Source: Prostheceraeus crozeri (taxonomy: Eukaryota; Platyhelminthes; Polycladida; Euryleptidae). From it: 64,000 bases of DNA. Positions 1 to 10,211 of the stretch are shown here, piece after piece. Every line of letters begins with the position of its first letter. The first letter of the stretch is position 1. The notes beneath the pieces are model-generated. The model was not told where the DNA came from. It did not search any database and worked only from the letters and a program-made list of their open reading frames with translations. Both the position numbers and the translations under genes were made by a program. Where the stretch lies: contig CAJQUW010007819.1 in the NCBI GenBank assembly GCA_907163375.1, positions 186,001 through 250,000 on the forward strand, given 5' to 3'.

Positions 1-161
1 GAAACAGTTCGCGCTCGTTGGAAATCACTGATGTCGATGGCAACTGTTGAATGATTTGCATGCGGTCTTTTGTATAGTTCCATTGACATTGAACGGTGCA
101 GGATTTTGTGATTGGGTCGCTCACGTCCAATCCGTAGGGGGCGAGTAATTGGCGCATCTCT

Positions 162-3100
162 CTACAAATACGATCGTAGGTTTCCAGAGAGTGGTTGCCC
201 AAAATTTGGATACACCCCCGTGGAAAAATCTGTACAGCGACCGAAGAGTTCCATTTCCAATAGACTCGACAAGGGCGTGATGCTCGGTAGGTGGCCAGAG
301 GGAGTTGCGGTAACAATGTCTGCAGTGGTATTGCGGAGGATGCTCTGAGCTCCACCATGCGGTTGCAGATCCTTGACATTTTTGAGAGCGGGGTGTAGAT
401 ACCCTTCTTCATATAGCCGATGGTTACCGTAGGGAAGACTCTGATTGGGTAAATACCAACACCGCTTGTCCTCCCAGATACTTAAGGCTTTCTTCACTTG
501 CGTCACCGTTCTCATCACGTGATGTTGGGATTGGAGGAGGGTTTGTGACACTGTGGTAACGGAATGATTTTCGAAGGCGTCCACATAATTCTGATGTTTC
601 ACTTGTCGCTTCTTTGCTTGACACACTCCTTTCATGCGACAGTCGTGGATTTCTTCCTCATTGCCTTTGAGGACAATGTAAGAGTACATTTTGGCACTCA
701 AACATACAAACTCCTTCACCCTATTTCCCACACACTCGTCCTTGAAACATCCCAAACGATTCGCATTCTCGGTACGTCTCTCTGGATGACTCACGGGGTA
801 ATTTGAGGTATCGAGAACACCTTTCGCCTCCGTATCAATAAAATTGGGGATGGTTTCAAACGAACGCAGCACTTCTTCGCGTGTATACCGGCTGCGGACT
901 TTGAGGAAGAAGGAGTCTGTGTCCCCACCAATGAGTTCCACTGAGGTGCACGTCTTGTTGGCTTTCCACTGGTCAAACAGCTTGTACATAATAATCTTGC
1001 TATTGTCCAGGATGCATTGCCCGATATAAATGGGCTTGTTCAAGTCTACCTTGGTCTTGCGCACATTCACCACCACGGCTTTGTCGCTGATGTTGAAGAA
1101 GGATTGGCAATAGGGATGACGTGTCCATTTGCTAAATACATTCGGTGATCGAACAAAATAGTGCTTCCCATAATTCCGCACATTCTCCATTGTCTTGCCG
1201 TACAGTGCGTTCACCATCAACTTGTGGAGATTGCGGCGCATTTTCGTGGTTGCCTTGGCGCGTTCTTGCGTATGATATTGAACATAGGGGCGAATATACG
1301 GTTCTTGGTTGAAGGAGATCCCGTAATGAACCTTGGTGATATGTAAACCCTTCTCCACATAATACTTGAGAGCAGCGATATGTACTACATACTCTTTGCG
1401 ATTCTCGTGCGTCATCATTAACTTGTTGGCTGAGTGAAAGGGTCGGTTCCCGTTCAACTCTTGCCATAGCTCTTGCATATAGGGAGACATGTCCTCCCAT
1501 TTCGCCGTCCCGCGGTAAGGAGCCAATGGTAAATCTTCCGTAGCATCTTGGACGTGTGGGGGATATTCCAAATCGACGCACAGTACATGACCCGTGGTGC
1601 CATTGACATTGTATCGTCTCACCCATTCGTCGTTGATGTCCACCAAGACCTCCGGTCGTACCCAGGCAAAACAATCCTTCGGCAAAGGTCCCATCATGGC
1701 CGCACCGTATAAATTGTTCGCATCGATGTAAAACAGGTGAGTCCCTTCTTCTGCTTGCGCGCGGTGCTGATTCACAAATGTCATCCCTCCACGAATCCCT
1801 GCTTCAAACACGCGGTACATATCCACGTCATGCAATTTCTCCAACTTGACCTGTGTCTTTTTAAAGAAAAATGAATAGGTCAAGCCAGGTGTGCCGAAAT
1901 AGTGGATGGGGTCCAATGCAGACACGTCGCGTATTTCACTTCGAAAGTGTTCGAAGATGTCTGCGAGCAAGGCTACATCCACTGTCAAATAATAGTGGAT
2001 ATAATCTTCAAACGTGCTGCATCCCGTCTCTGTCCACGCCTTTTGTGCCATAGCATACTCATCCTCTTCCAACTCCTTCTCACTCAAATCATTATAAAAT
2101 GCTTCCTTCGGAGGCAATTGAGTCTCGTGGATACGATCCCAGCAGTCAAAATATGTATAGGGAAAATATCCTTTCCGAATAGATGTGTGATCGCAATTCG
2201 GATAGATGTTGCTCAATATGTGATTTGAGTGAGGAAAGTCACTGATGGTCGTTGACAAATTGTTTAGAGAGTCTTTCAAAAACTGACATGAATCGATGAA
2301 TCGGAGTTTATATAGGGTATTGGATGGCATGGGAAGAACGATGGTCACTCCCAACGTCTTGTCTCCTGACACATAAAGGGGCTCGATCTTATACTTGTGA
2401 TCCAACTTGGTAAACCCTTGTACAATCACCTGGTGACTGTCATATCCCTTCCAATTGTGAAACAAGATGTTTAATGTGTTCCGGGATTGACGTCGTCGCA
2501 GGTTACATGCATTGCACAGGGTTTGCAGATATTTGCCCGTGATATGATCGTGGTCTCGCACCTTGGTCGTAGGCCCATTCTTTTCACCTTGCTTCTGGGG
2601 TTTTACATCACATCTGCACATGTTACATTGAGCTGTCTGTTCATAGTCCCGCATATCATCCTCCGTCAGTTTCATGTTACGGTTTGTCGCTTTCATGTGA
2701 TCAAACATCGACCAGACCACCTGTCTTATGTGTGTAATAAAGGCAGGAATGCACTCGTTCCCCTTATGGATCACCACCGATTCTTTCTTGTCCAGCGCCG
2801 GATGCCACACCACATAGGATCCCACATACGCTGCCGTATGCTTCTTGGACACGGAATCAATCATGCTCTCAATGTCCGCATACATCACAGCGAGGGGTTG
2901 AGTGGTTTTCGCGTGGTCGATAAATTCGTGCGGTTTCGTATCTTCCGGGGTCGTTTCCATCTGAAAAAATCCTCCATCGCATTTGGCTTGATGTTCCACA
3001 CGTTCTTTGTGCGCCATATCCTTTGTCTTTCCATACTTCATCCCCTTTTCGTAGAAATTAAATCGTAAGCTACATAACTCGCATGTTTCAAATCGTTTTA

Positions 3101-4343
3101 CTTGCGTTTGGCTCATATTCCGATACCACATGCGAGCACATTTCTGAAAATCCGTCACGGGAAGAAAATGTCCAGACTGGTCCTCCATATCGTACCGCGT
3201 CACCATCACCAGATGAACGATGCGTGTGTTCTCCTTCACAGCTTGACGGACCGGGTATAATTGACCCACGAATCCTTTACTGTCATGCACGTGGATACGA
3301 AGAATGATATTGTTCTTCTTTTCGAACTCCTGAATATCCCGTGTATTCATCAATCCCTCTGACGTCATCATGGAAAAGTCTAGATGATAATATTGATTCA
3401 AATTCAACTTGCGCACTTCAGGAAGTCGATTCTGATAAATGTCATAGGATGTCTTGGTGCGGGAATCAACACGTCGAGGAATGCGATTGTCTTGGTAGGC
3501 TAGTGCATAGAGGACACTGTCTTGAAAACAATGCGATGTATACGTGTTGCGCTCAAACACACATATGCCTTTGCAGAGCTTGATATCTCGGTGGATAGGA
3601 ATCGGTGCGCCCATGCGAAAATTAGGGAAGGAACTTGTTTGAACTAGTAACTCCAATACTTCCTTCACCGCAAATCCTGATCCGTCTTCTCGATAGTCTT
3701 CAATAAATTCTTCAAACATTGACACCATGTCACCGAACCATGTATCAAAGTTGCGTGCTTGGACGCCTTCGTGAATGTATGAGGGTGTGGTGATGTCTCT
3801 CACTTCCTCTTCGCCCGTCGACATATCCATCTTGGCAAACCTGAGTCTCATACTCACAAACACTTTCACGTCCTCGTGGGGATGTTGTTGTACAATGACA
3901 CGATATAAGTCCGCATACATTGAATTTAAATATACCTTCCATTCATTCGTGGCTTGATGAGGGGTAAATCGATAATTATATCCGCGACCGTCCATGATCC
4001 GTTCTTCTTCCACAGCTGCACCGCCCTCTTGCATGAACTCAAACAGGTAGGGACACAAATGTTCATCCCATCCTTCCGCTTCAGCATTCACCGCTACATC
4101 ACAGTAGCGACACCGTCCCACACACGCATGCTTATGGTACGCCTCCACGTCGAAACTTCCGTCGCAATCCAAACACAACAAGTCATTGTCATCACCATAA
4201 TTAAACGCGCGGCAATCGTGTTCGTTTCCATACCATTTACAGCATGTCCAACAATAGTTGCGACCCGTCTCCGCTGCTCCATGAGCAATACAGTCTTGAA
4301 AGCGAGAGAATGACTGACGGCAGAATTCACACGCGTACTGCAT
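162..4343 (-). CDS. Polinton/Maverick-type family B DNA polymerase
   Basis: Single long reading frame of 1393 codons, starting at the ATG whose codon ends at 4343. The N-terminus carries C2H2-like zinc clusters (CEFC...H, CWTC...C). The middle has an HNH/endonuclease VII-like zinc segment (DHDHITGKY...CNACN, about residue 640). The C-terminal half holds the palm motifs of protein-primed polymerase B: DANNLYGAAM (motif A), KLMVNALYGKTMEN (motif B) and GGDTDSFFLK (motif C). The recognisable polymerase ends near SLPYGNHRL, and roughly 90 further residues look unrelated. In Polintons this enzyme replicates the element's own DNA. Treated as a fossil virus-like element: the polymerase frame looks whole. 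No integrase, packaging ATPase, protease or capsid gene is visible in the window, so the element is either cut by the left window edge or incomplete. A relative such as an adintovirus-like polymerase cannot be excluded. Confidence 0.9.
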   Translation of the reverse strand: MQYACEFCRQSFSRFQDCIAHGAAETGRNYCWTCCKWYGNEHDCRAFNYGDDNDLLCLDCDGSFDVEAYHKHACVGRCRYCDVAVNAEAEGWDEHLCPYLFEFMQEGGAAVEEERIMDGRGYNYRFTPHQATNEWKVYLNSMYADLYRVIVQQHPHEDVKVFVSMRLRFAKMDMSTGEEEVRDITTPSYIHEGVQARNFDTWFGDMVSMFEEFIEDYREDGSGFAVKEVLELLVQTSSFPNFRMGAPIPIHRDIKLCKGICVFERNTYTSHCFQDSVLYALAYQDNRIPRRVDSRTKTSYDIYQNRLPEVRKLNLNQYYHLDFSMMTSEGLMNTRDIQEFEKKNNIILRIHVHDSKGFVGQLYPVRQAVKENTRIVHLVMVTRYDMEDQSGHFLPVTDFQKCARMWYRNMSQTQVKRFETCELCSLRFNFYEKGMKYGKTKDMAHKERVEHQAKCDGGFFQMETTPEDTKPHEFIDHAKTTQPLAVMYADIESMIDSVSKKHTAAYVGSYVVWHPALDKKESVVIHKGNECIPAFITHIRQVVWSMFDHMKATNRNMKLTEDDMRDYEQTAQCNMCRCDVKPQKQGEKNGPTTKVRDHDHITGKYLQTLCNACNLRRRQSRNTLNILFHNWKGYDSHQVIVQGFTKLDHKYKIEPLYVSGDKTLGVTIVLPMPSNTLYKLRFIDSCQFLKDSLNNLSTTISDFPHSNHILSNIYPNCDHTSIRKGYFPYTYFDCWDRIHETQLPPKEAFYNDLSEKELEEDEYAMAQKAWTETGCSTFEDYIHYYLTVDVALLADIFEHFRSEIRDVSALDPIHYFGTPGLTYSFFFKKTQVKLEKLHDVDMYRVFEAGIRGGMTFVNQHRAQAEEGTHLFYIDANNLYGAAMMGPLPKDCFAWVRPEVLVDINDEWVRRYNVNGTTGHVLCVDLEYPPHVQDATEDLPLAPYRGTAKWEDMSPYMQELWQELNGNRPFHSANKLMMTHENRKEYVVHIAALKYYVEKGLHITKVHYGISFNQEPYIRPYVQYHTQERAKATTKMRRNLHKLMVNALYGKTMENVRNYGKHYFVRSPNVFSKWTRHPYCQSFFNISDKAVVVNVRKTKVDLNKPIYIGQCILDNSKIIMYKLFDQWKANKTCTSVELIGGDTDSFFLKVRSRYTREEVLRSFETIPNFIDTEAKGVLDTSNYPVSHPERRTENANRLGCFKDECVGNRVKEFVCLSAKMYSYIVLKGNEEEIHDCRMKGVCQAKKRQVKHQNYVDAFENHSVTTVSQTLLQSQHHVMRTVTQVKKALSIWEDKRCWYLPNQSLPYGNHRLYEEGYLHPALKNVKDLQPHGGAQSILRNTTADIVTATPSGHLPSITPLSSLLEMELFGRCTDFSTGVYPNFGQPLSGNLRSYL

Positions 4344-4380
4344 GGTTAGAATGAGAATGAATTTCTCTGACAGCGCCTTT

Positions 4381-4389
4381 CCTTATATA
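4381..4389 (-). promoter_or_regulatory. TATA box candidate of the polymerase gene
   Basis: TATATAAGG read on the minus strand, about 38 bases before the polymerase ATG. Position and sequence fit a core promoter. There is no transcript evidence. Confidence 0.4.
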
Positions 4390-4399
4390 CCGTGCGGTG

Positions 4400-4545
4400 A
4401 CTCATCACACGTGCTCGGCGCCGCGTGCTCCGATTGGTGCTCTTACCCCAAGTGCGCCGATGCGTGCTCCGTGCTCTGATGCGTGGGCGTGTGCTCTGAT
4501 TCCTGTCTTCTTCGCTACTGATGCGTGGGCGTGTGCTCCGATGAA
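4400..4545. repeat. Degenerate GTGCTC-rich tandem repeat upstream of the polymerase gene
   Basis: The hexamer GTGCTC recurs many times, with two near-identical 23-bp copies (4478-4500 and 4520-4542, core GATGCGTGGGCGTGTGCTC) that differ at one base. It is GC-rich compared with its surroundings and sits just upstream of the TATA candidate. It may be an element end or an upstream control repeat. I cannot tell which. Confidence 0.55.
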
Positions 4546-4599
4546 TGGAGCAAGGACATGTACTTTAGTGCAAATGGTGTGGAAAGGGGCTAGAATTGG

Positions 4600-4860
4600 C
4601 TACTCACGTCCGATCGCAGAAAAATCTGGTAAGTCTATATTGTGGCGGAAAATACCTCGTGCATATTCAGAAACCTTAATACGGCAAGATCCACAGATTG
4701 CAGTTGGCAAACTAATGTCATCCGGATCATAATCCATACAATACATTCTGATTGTTTCTATTTGACTTGATGTTATCAGCCGCATCTCCTTCGACTTATT
4801 CAGACAGAGTAAGCATACTTTTTCTCTGCAAGCGAGATGATTCAACCGCTGGTACGGCAT
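4600..4860 (-). pseudogene. Zinc-cluster N-terminal part of an uncharacterised transposon-associated protein family
   Basis: Reading begins at the ATG whose codon ends near 4860 and gives a Cys-rich segment: CREKVCLLCLNKSKEMR, then YDPDDISLPTAICGSCRIKV. The C-x2-C...C-x2-C layout with a P-T-A-I-C-x-S-C-R core is one I recognise from large repeated proteins in cnidarian, mollusc and deuterostome genomes, without an assigned function. The frame ends at 4600 with no continuation, so this is a fragment. The C-terminal part of the same kind of protein lies immediately right but on the opposite strand, so the locus is rearranged. Function unknown. Confidence 0.45.
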
Positions 4861-4929
4861 GTTCGATGATGAATGAACGATTAATGAATTGCATGCTCTT
4901 GAACAAATGCACACAACGAGTGAGTCATC

Positions 4930-5135
4930 CAATCACGCATATCGTATTCCACCACGTGACGGAATTTTGCGAGCGAACCAACAGTGCCCTTGGAATCTGG
5001 TCTGAACAAGCATCAGAAGCCGCTCATGCAGATTTCAAGGACACTTGGGGCAAGTATAAACTTAAGCTAGCCCATCCACGTTATTCTGATAGCTTTCTTC
5101 GTGCTGTTTGCGAATACAACGTTTTGCATTTGTGA
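4930..5135 (+). pseudogene. C-terminal part of the same uncharacterised family
   Basis: The plus-strand frame ends at a stop at 5135 and carries THIVFHHVTEFCER, GIWSEQASEAAHADF and a final AVCEYNVLHL. The H-x3-H...GxxSEQAxEAxHxxFxxxW pattern is the C-terminal signature I associate with the family named for the zinc-cluster fragment at 4600-4860. The two fragments point away from each other, so an inversion or two separate insertions is needed. A related motif (RWSEKAIE) occurs again at 60955-61170. Function unknown. Confidence 0.45.
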
Positions 5136-5984
5136 TTATCGGATTTTATACATTGAGTTTGTTAGTGTTGTTCTATTGTTTTTGTTCTAATGTAGTTTAA
5201 AGATTGATATATTGGTGAATATATATCATATACTCTTGCGAAATCAGTTGTTCTTAGCAACTAAGTTGTAGGCCTAGTTTAGAAACTAAAAAGTGAAAAA
5301 GCAAACATACAGCCATTTTAAACAGTACGCCAGCGTGTACGGGAGACTGGGGCAGCATGAGACATAGGCCTTAAGCATTAAGAAATAAACTATTAAGCAT
5401 TAGGCCTAAGCACTTCGGCCGGCGATTGCCCTTTTAAATGAGTCCCTATCAAACTTCGAAAATGAAAAAATTATTAGTCTAGTACTTCATTATTATTTTG
5501 TGCTTTCAGTGAAGAAAACATTTTTCATGTATCTAAGTAAATTTTTGAAGCATGATTTTTTCGCTTTGGTGCCCAGATAAAACAGTACAGATAAAATCTA
5601 CTCTGCAGATGGAAGAGCCACCTCATTTGTAGGAATAATGGAGCAAAAAGTTTTTTTCTGATGTCAAATGTGTCAGTGATACACTGATCTCAGCATTAAT
5701 AAAGTCAGGGTCGGGCACCAGGGTGGGTTTCCTTGACAATGATCAGCAAAACCTGTAAATTGCTCCTCCAGAATCTGTAAATAAATCCGAAGAAACGGGC
5801 CCAAAAACTCAAATCACAATGACTCAGTCCGTTTCATAAAAAGTGGATCATCCTAAAATTTGACTAAATAAAACATTATAAGTATGATACAGAAAGCATT
5901 TTTCATGTTATTTCATGTCCCTAATATATTTAAATGTCCTTATATAATCTGATAAGCTATGATACAGTAACGGTTCTTAAGAAG
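5136..5984. other. Non-coding, nothing recognised
   Basis: AT-rich, with only short open frames. I see no RNA gene, domain or clear repeat. Confidence 0.6.
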
Positions 5985-6969
5985 CTAATATTTTGTGGCC
6001 CTACCCTTATTGTCAATGACATTACCAATTCGTCTAGGCATTGATTCGATGATATCGTTGATTTTTGACTGATCTAACTTTCTCCACTCTCTTTTTAACA
6101 GTGACGTAAGTTGTGATACGCCACCTGTAGGTAGCAGTGAACGACGAACGTTACGTTTTAGAATACTCCATACATTTTCTATGGGATTCAGATCAGGAGA
6201 ACGAGCTGGCCAAGATAATGTCCTAAGCCCTAATTGAGACTTGCATAAGTTGACTCTACTACTCCTGTGACACGTAGCATTATCATCCATAAATAACCAA
6301 GTCGATGGATCACCAAGTTGATCTGTCATTTGGCCAATGTTCATTCGTAAAACATTCAGAATTCATGGTTCCTTGCTGTATGTGAAGTTCAGAGCGGCCA
6401 TTGGTCCAAATGCCAGCCCAAATCAGTAGAGTCGCACCACCTTGTACCCGGGGACGATGTAAATGTCTCGGAATTTCCTGATCAGATTTTATCCATAATC
6501 TCAATCGACCATCACTATCCTTCAGACGGACTGATGCCTCATCAGACCAGACAACCCAATCCCATTGATTTCGCCAGTGACAATGACTCATTGCCCATCT
6601 GAGACGTCTTTTTGTATGCTGATCTGATAATTCGATCTGAGAGGGCTTCTTACAGCTCTTGAAATTCGACTCAATAAGTCTTCTACGAATAGTGGACTTA
6701 GAAATAGACGAGACTAGTGCAGCCATCTCAGTTAACGAGAGACTTGGATCAACTTTAACAAATCTCAAAATTAGGCGGTCTCTACGTTTGGATGTTTTGC
6801 GTGGACGGCCAGAGCCCTCTTTACGACAGAGTCGAAAATCATCATTATGCCATCGATGCACATTTGTGTAAGGGACATTTAGTCGCTTGCTTGTAGCTCG
6901 CAAAGAAAACCCTAGTTCTAGCAAGGCTGACACTTTGCCTTTTGTGAATGCGATCTCGTTATTGTTCAT
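5985..6969 (-). mobile_element. Tc1-like transposon with frameshifted transposase
   Basis: Tc1/mariner superfamily transposase of about 325 codons on the minus strand. The N-terminal frame (start ATG ending 6969) has a helix-turn-helix pair and a GSGRPRKT hook, followed by the first catalytic Asp in VVWSDEASV. The C-terminal frame (to 5985) has the second Asp in MDDNATCH and the Glu in SPDLNPIENVW, 34 residues apart (DD34E, Tc1 type). The two parts are in different frames overlapping at 6310-6344, so one single-base-type shift breaks the protein near 6335-6350. I could not find a matched pair of terminal inverted repeats; a possible left end starts CAGTAACGG near 5966. Inactive. Confidence 0.88.
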
Positions 6970-7416
6970 TTGTGCTTTGTATTGTTTTCAACCGGTAAGA
7001 GATAGATTTCTAGCTGAAAGAAATCAGGAGTGCTGCCAACACCACCGCAACGAAGTCAGGAAGCTATGGAACATAAAGTCCAGTTAATCACATGTAGAAG
7101 TTACATTATTGTTGATGAATAATGGTGCTATACTGGCTCTGATTGACCGATTTTCTTTATTTTTGTTTTGCTTGATAGCTTTTGGCTTGTAGAACAACAT
7201 ATTACATAACAAAGGAAACAAATGTAATTTTATAAGAGTGAGGTATGATTTTGTGCAACATTGCTAAATGAAGATCAAATTATCTACTACTTTTTTATCT
7301 ATAACAGGAAAACAACTCAATATTTATGCTTGAAATTTCCAACAATGATATTAGTAAGCACAACTGACATATCTTCCAAATTTCAGAGAAATTCGTTCAA
7401 GTTTGGCGGAGTTAGA

Positions 7417-7746
7417 CAAAGTTGAAGTTAAGGCGATGTTTAAGGGTGATCCATTTTTTATGAAACAATCCTCGTACAGCCAACCACATTGTGAATTTTG
7501 GATTCTGACTGTATTTCTTTCTCATTTTGCAATGTCTGATTTTCATTCATTCCGCAATTTACACTTATTATTATTATCGTCTCCTTTCGATTCGACGCAC
7601 AGGCTCATCATGCATATCGCCAAAAGCTCATTAAAAATTAACAAGCCAACCAGATCAATCCGAACAATACAAGTCGAATTCTCAAATGAGATCAAAGTTG
7701 AAGTTAAGGCGATGTTTAAGGGTGATCCATTTTTTGTGAAACAATC
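7417..7746. repeat. Direct repeat, two 54-bp copies
   Basis: 7417-7470 and 7693-7746 match at all but one position (core GGCGATGTTTAAGGGTGATC), 276 bp apart, with unrelated sequence between. It is open in one frame, but no domain is recognised. Confidence 0.8.
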
Positions 7747-8027
7747 TGTAATAAAGATGGCATGTGCCTTGTAATCTGTAGATGGAAGCCAATTAGTTAA
7801 GTTGAGAGAAATTTACAGACAAAAATCAAGTTTCAATGAAATAGTATTGAAAGATGAAATATTAATCAATCAATAGTAAGCGACACCTCTAAGTAATCTC
7901 AAAAATCGTGCTGCTGCAAAATAACAGTACATTAATATCTGACAATCTGACTAAATACGATGCGTCACATCTTAACAATTGACAAATGAATCTATTTCCG
8001 TGCATGTGTTGAAAAGAGCATGAGCAT

Positions 8028-8103
8028 TGCTTTACAGTTCCTGTTCAACTTAACAGTCCTTGGTTAACTTTACAGTCCCTGGTAGACTTTGCAGTCATTG
8101 CGG
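8028..8103. repeat. Minisatellite, four 19-bp units
   Basis: Units start at 8028, 8047, 8066 and 8085, of the type AACTTTACAGTCCCTGGTA, with two to seven differences between units. Too short for a coding role. Confidence 0.7.
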
Positions 8104-8229
8104 TCGGCTCAATTGTAGTTCATGGTGAACTTTTATGCCGCAAACTTTATTTACGCCACGATTTCGTTTACTCTATGTATCATATTGATTGTAATTGCGC
8201 TGAATGTCCTTGACAAGAGCTTACAAACG

Positions 8230-8356
8230 TTTTGTTCGGCTGAAAATCATAACAACGCCGATTGTTTTGTTAAGAATGTGGTTTTCTTCATCCGATGTCG
8301 AGAGTGCAGTTCATTCTACATCGGAGAATCCAAGCGAACTATGCGTAGAATTTGAA
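8230..8356 (+). pseudogene. Penelope-like element fragment (GIY-YIG endonuclease start)
   Basis: The reading frame ending at 8355 contains CFVKNVVFFIRCRECSSFYI followed by GESKRTMRRI. The pattern NVVYxIxCxxCxxxYxGEExxR is the GIY-YIG entry of Penelope-like retroelements. Only about 40 residues remain, with no reverse transcriptase beside it, so it is a short relic. A host GIY-YIG protein is less likely given the isolation. Confidence 0.5.
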
Positions 8357-8652
8357 ACATAGGAGCACTACAATGTGCTTAATTGAATCATATCAACCTA
8401 ATGCAGAATCAAAAATATGAATTTGGTAAACAATTTATTATTAACATAACTATCAACAAGATATTGGCTTTCTGTGAGATAGCTGACAATATTCGATAAA
8501 TTTGACTCCGTCGATCTTCGTATATTATATATTTTTAAGCATGGCCATACACTTCTTAATGTCACGGAATGGCCGACAAATAGGACGGTAAGATATCTTA
8601 GATCTTCCAGATGGAGATGCATGCATTGAAATAAATTAGTGTACCTTCACTC

Positions 8653-8757
8653 GATTAAGAAGTCCTTTTCAGGACTCTGAGCGATATCGTTGTCTCGATC
8701 GCTGCGCTCACTCGACAACGATATCGCTCCTCGCACTGAAAAGTTGACTTTTTAATC
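8653..8757. repeat. Foldback hairpin (small MITE-like)
   Basis: A perfect 16-bp inverted repeat (8679-8694 with 8714-8729, arm GAGCGATATCGTTGTC) sits inside outer inverted segments CTTTTCAG/CTGAAAAG and GATTAA/TTAATC. The whole is a nested stem of about 105 bp with a GC-rich loop. It lies 42 bp before the first visible NOX exon. Confidence 0.75.
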
Positions 8758-8799
8758 TTCATGTACGAGTAGTTGATAATGGTCGCAATATTGTTGCAG

Positions 8800-8932
8800 G
8801 TTACATTTCTGCAAATCCCTCGTCCAAAGGGCTACCACTTCCATGTTGGTGATTATTTATCCATCAATATCCCTGCAATAGCAAAGTATGAGTGGCATCC
8901 ATTTACGATAAGCAGCCCACCGGAGTTGAAAG
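8800..8932 (+). CDS. NOX5: NOX5-like exon: FAD-binding domain
   Basis: Acceptor ...TTGTTGCAG before 8800, donor GTAGGT after 8932. Begins in phase 0 and ends after one base of a codon. Encodes IPRPKGYHFHVGDYLSINIP and YEWHPFTISSPPE; the HPFTISS motif binds FAD in the NOX/ferric reductase family, and the GDYLxxNIPxxAxYEW context is NOX5-like. Confidence 0.9.
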
Positions 8933-9180
8933 GTAGGTCATGTTTTAGAGAAATCATTCCAAGATATACTCGCACTTGAGAAAATCAGAAAATATGTATC
9001 AGAAGCGTATCAGCATCAAAATGCACATCAGGAGTAGTTGTGTTTATTACCGCACAACCTCTATAAATAGAACTCCACCCTCTAGTAGAGCACCACCCTG
9101 TCACATGGCTCGAAAAGCGACCTTTATATGTATTATTTTGGTAGCTTAAGTAGTAAGTACCGGGCGTCGGGATCCTGGTT

Positions 9181-10211
9181 TTAGAATAGAATAGAATAGA
9201 ATAGGCTCTTTATTGTTTCACAAGTGCGGTGAAATCATTACATAGCATAATCAAGAAAATTAACAATTAAAAACGTCCATAGCGAATAAAAGAGTTCGAA
9301 TATCTGCTTGTCTTCGCAAAGGGTGCTCTTAATACACAAGTATTGCGCGACGTCGGGAATCTTTCTTCAAACATAACACGAAGTGGATGGTCACACGACT
9401 TTACGATGTTGTCAAACAGTCTGTTACAAATACGATTAGTGGCATCTTCAAAGGTACAAAACTCATAATCAGAAAAATACTTAGCTGCTCTTCGTTCTAC
9501 GCGTAAAATTTTGTGAAGCAAATATTGAGGTACGTTACAAAAACCAGGAAAACTGTACAATAAAACGGAGCGTACAAAAGCAACGTAGCATTTATGTACA
9601 AAGGACGAAGGACAACCAGCTCGTCTTAAATTTCGCAAGATGAAAAATCTTTTATAACATTTATTTACTATGTCATTTATATGCAGGTTCCAGGAGAAAT
9701 CGGAAGAGACCGTAACACCAAGCAAGCGTAGGGAAGACACTGTAGACAAAGAGGCCCCATCATTCGTCTGAACACTGACGATATTCAAGGACCTCTTAGT
9801 GACATAGTTCATGACACAGCTCTTTTCACGATTCAAGCTGAGGCCAACTGATTCAGACCAAGTCTCGAGGTGTGTCCATTCACACTGCAAAAAATCATCA
9901 CACTCTGAGCGGATAAAATGGAGTATTGTAACATCATCAGCAAACTTAATACATGTCGAGTTGTCACACACAGGCGAATAAGAATCGATCACTAAAGAAA
10001 ACAAAATTGGTCCCAAAACACTTCCTTGTGGAACACCACTCGTGATTGGTGACCAATCCGACACATTGCCATTAAAGCGAACACGCTGCTTGCGGTCACA
10101 CAAAAAATTACACAGTAGAGCAATGGTCTGACGTGGCAGACAAAATTTAACAAGATGCCACATAAATTTCATTGAAGTTTGAGGTGAACCTATATGGGTA
10201 TTCAGTTTCAA
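9181..10211 (-). mobile_element. 5'-truncated LINE, reverse transcriptase C-terminal half
   Basis: Minus-strand frame 10211-9267 (314 codons) carries ITSGVPQGSVLGPILF and the catalytic KFADDVTILHF, then the thumb region with LLGVTVSSDF and a C-terminal tail. Motif A and everything before it, including the endonuclease, are absent, as expected of incomplete target-primed insertion. After the stop the element runs AATAAAGAGCC into a short (ATTCT)n tail at 9181-9206. The CR1/L2/jockey-like group is my estimate. It lies in the first visible NOX5 intron, antisense to the gene. The frame is open across its length, so the copy is fairly young. Confidence 0.88.

Noticed and set aside
1132-1674. 180-codon minus-strand frame
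   Set aside because: Shadow of the polymerase gene in another frame.
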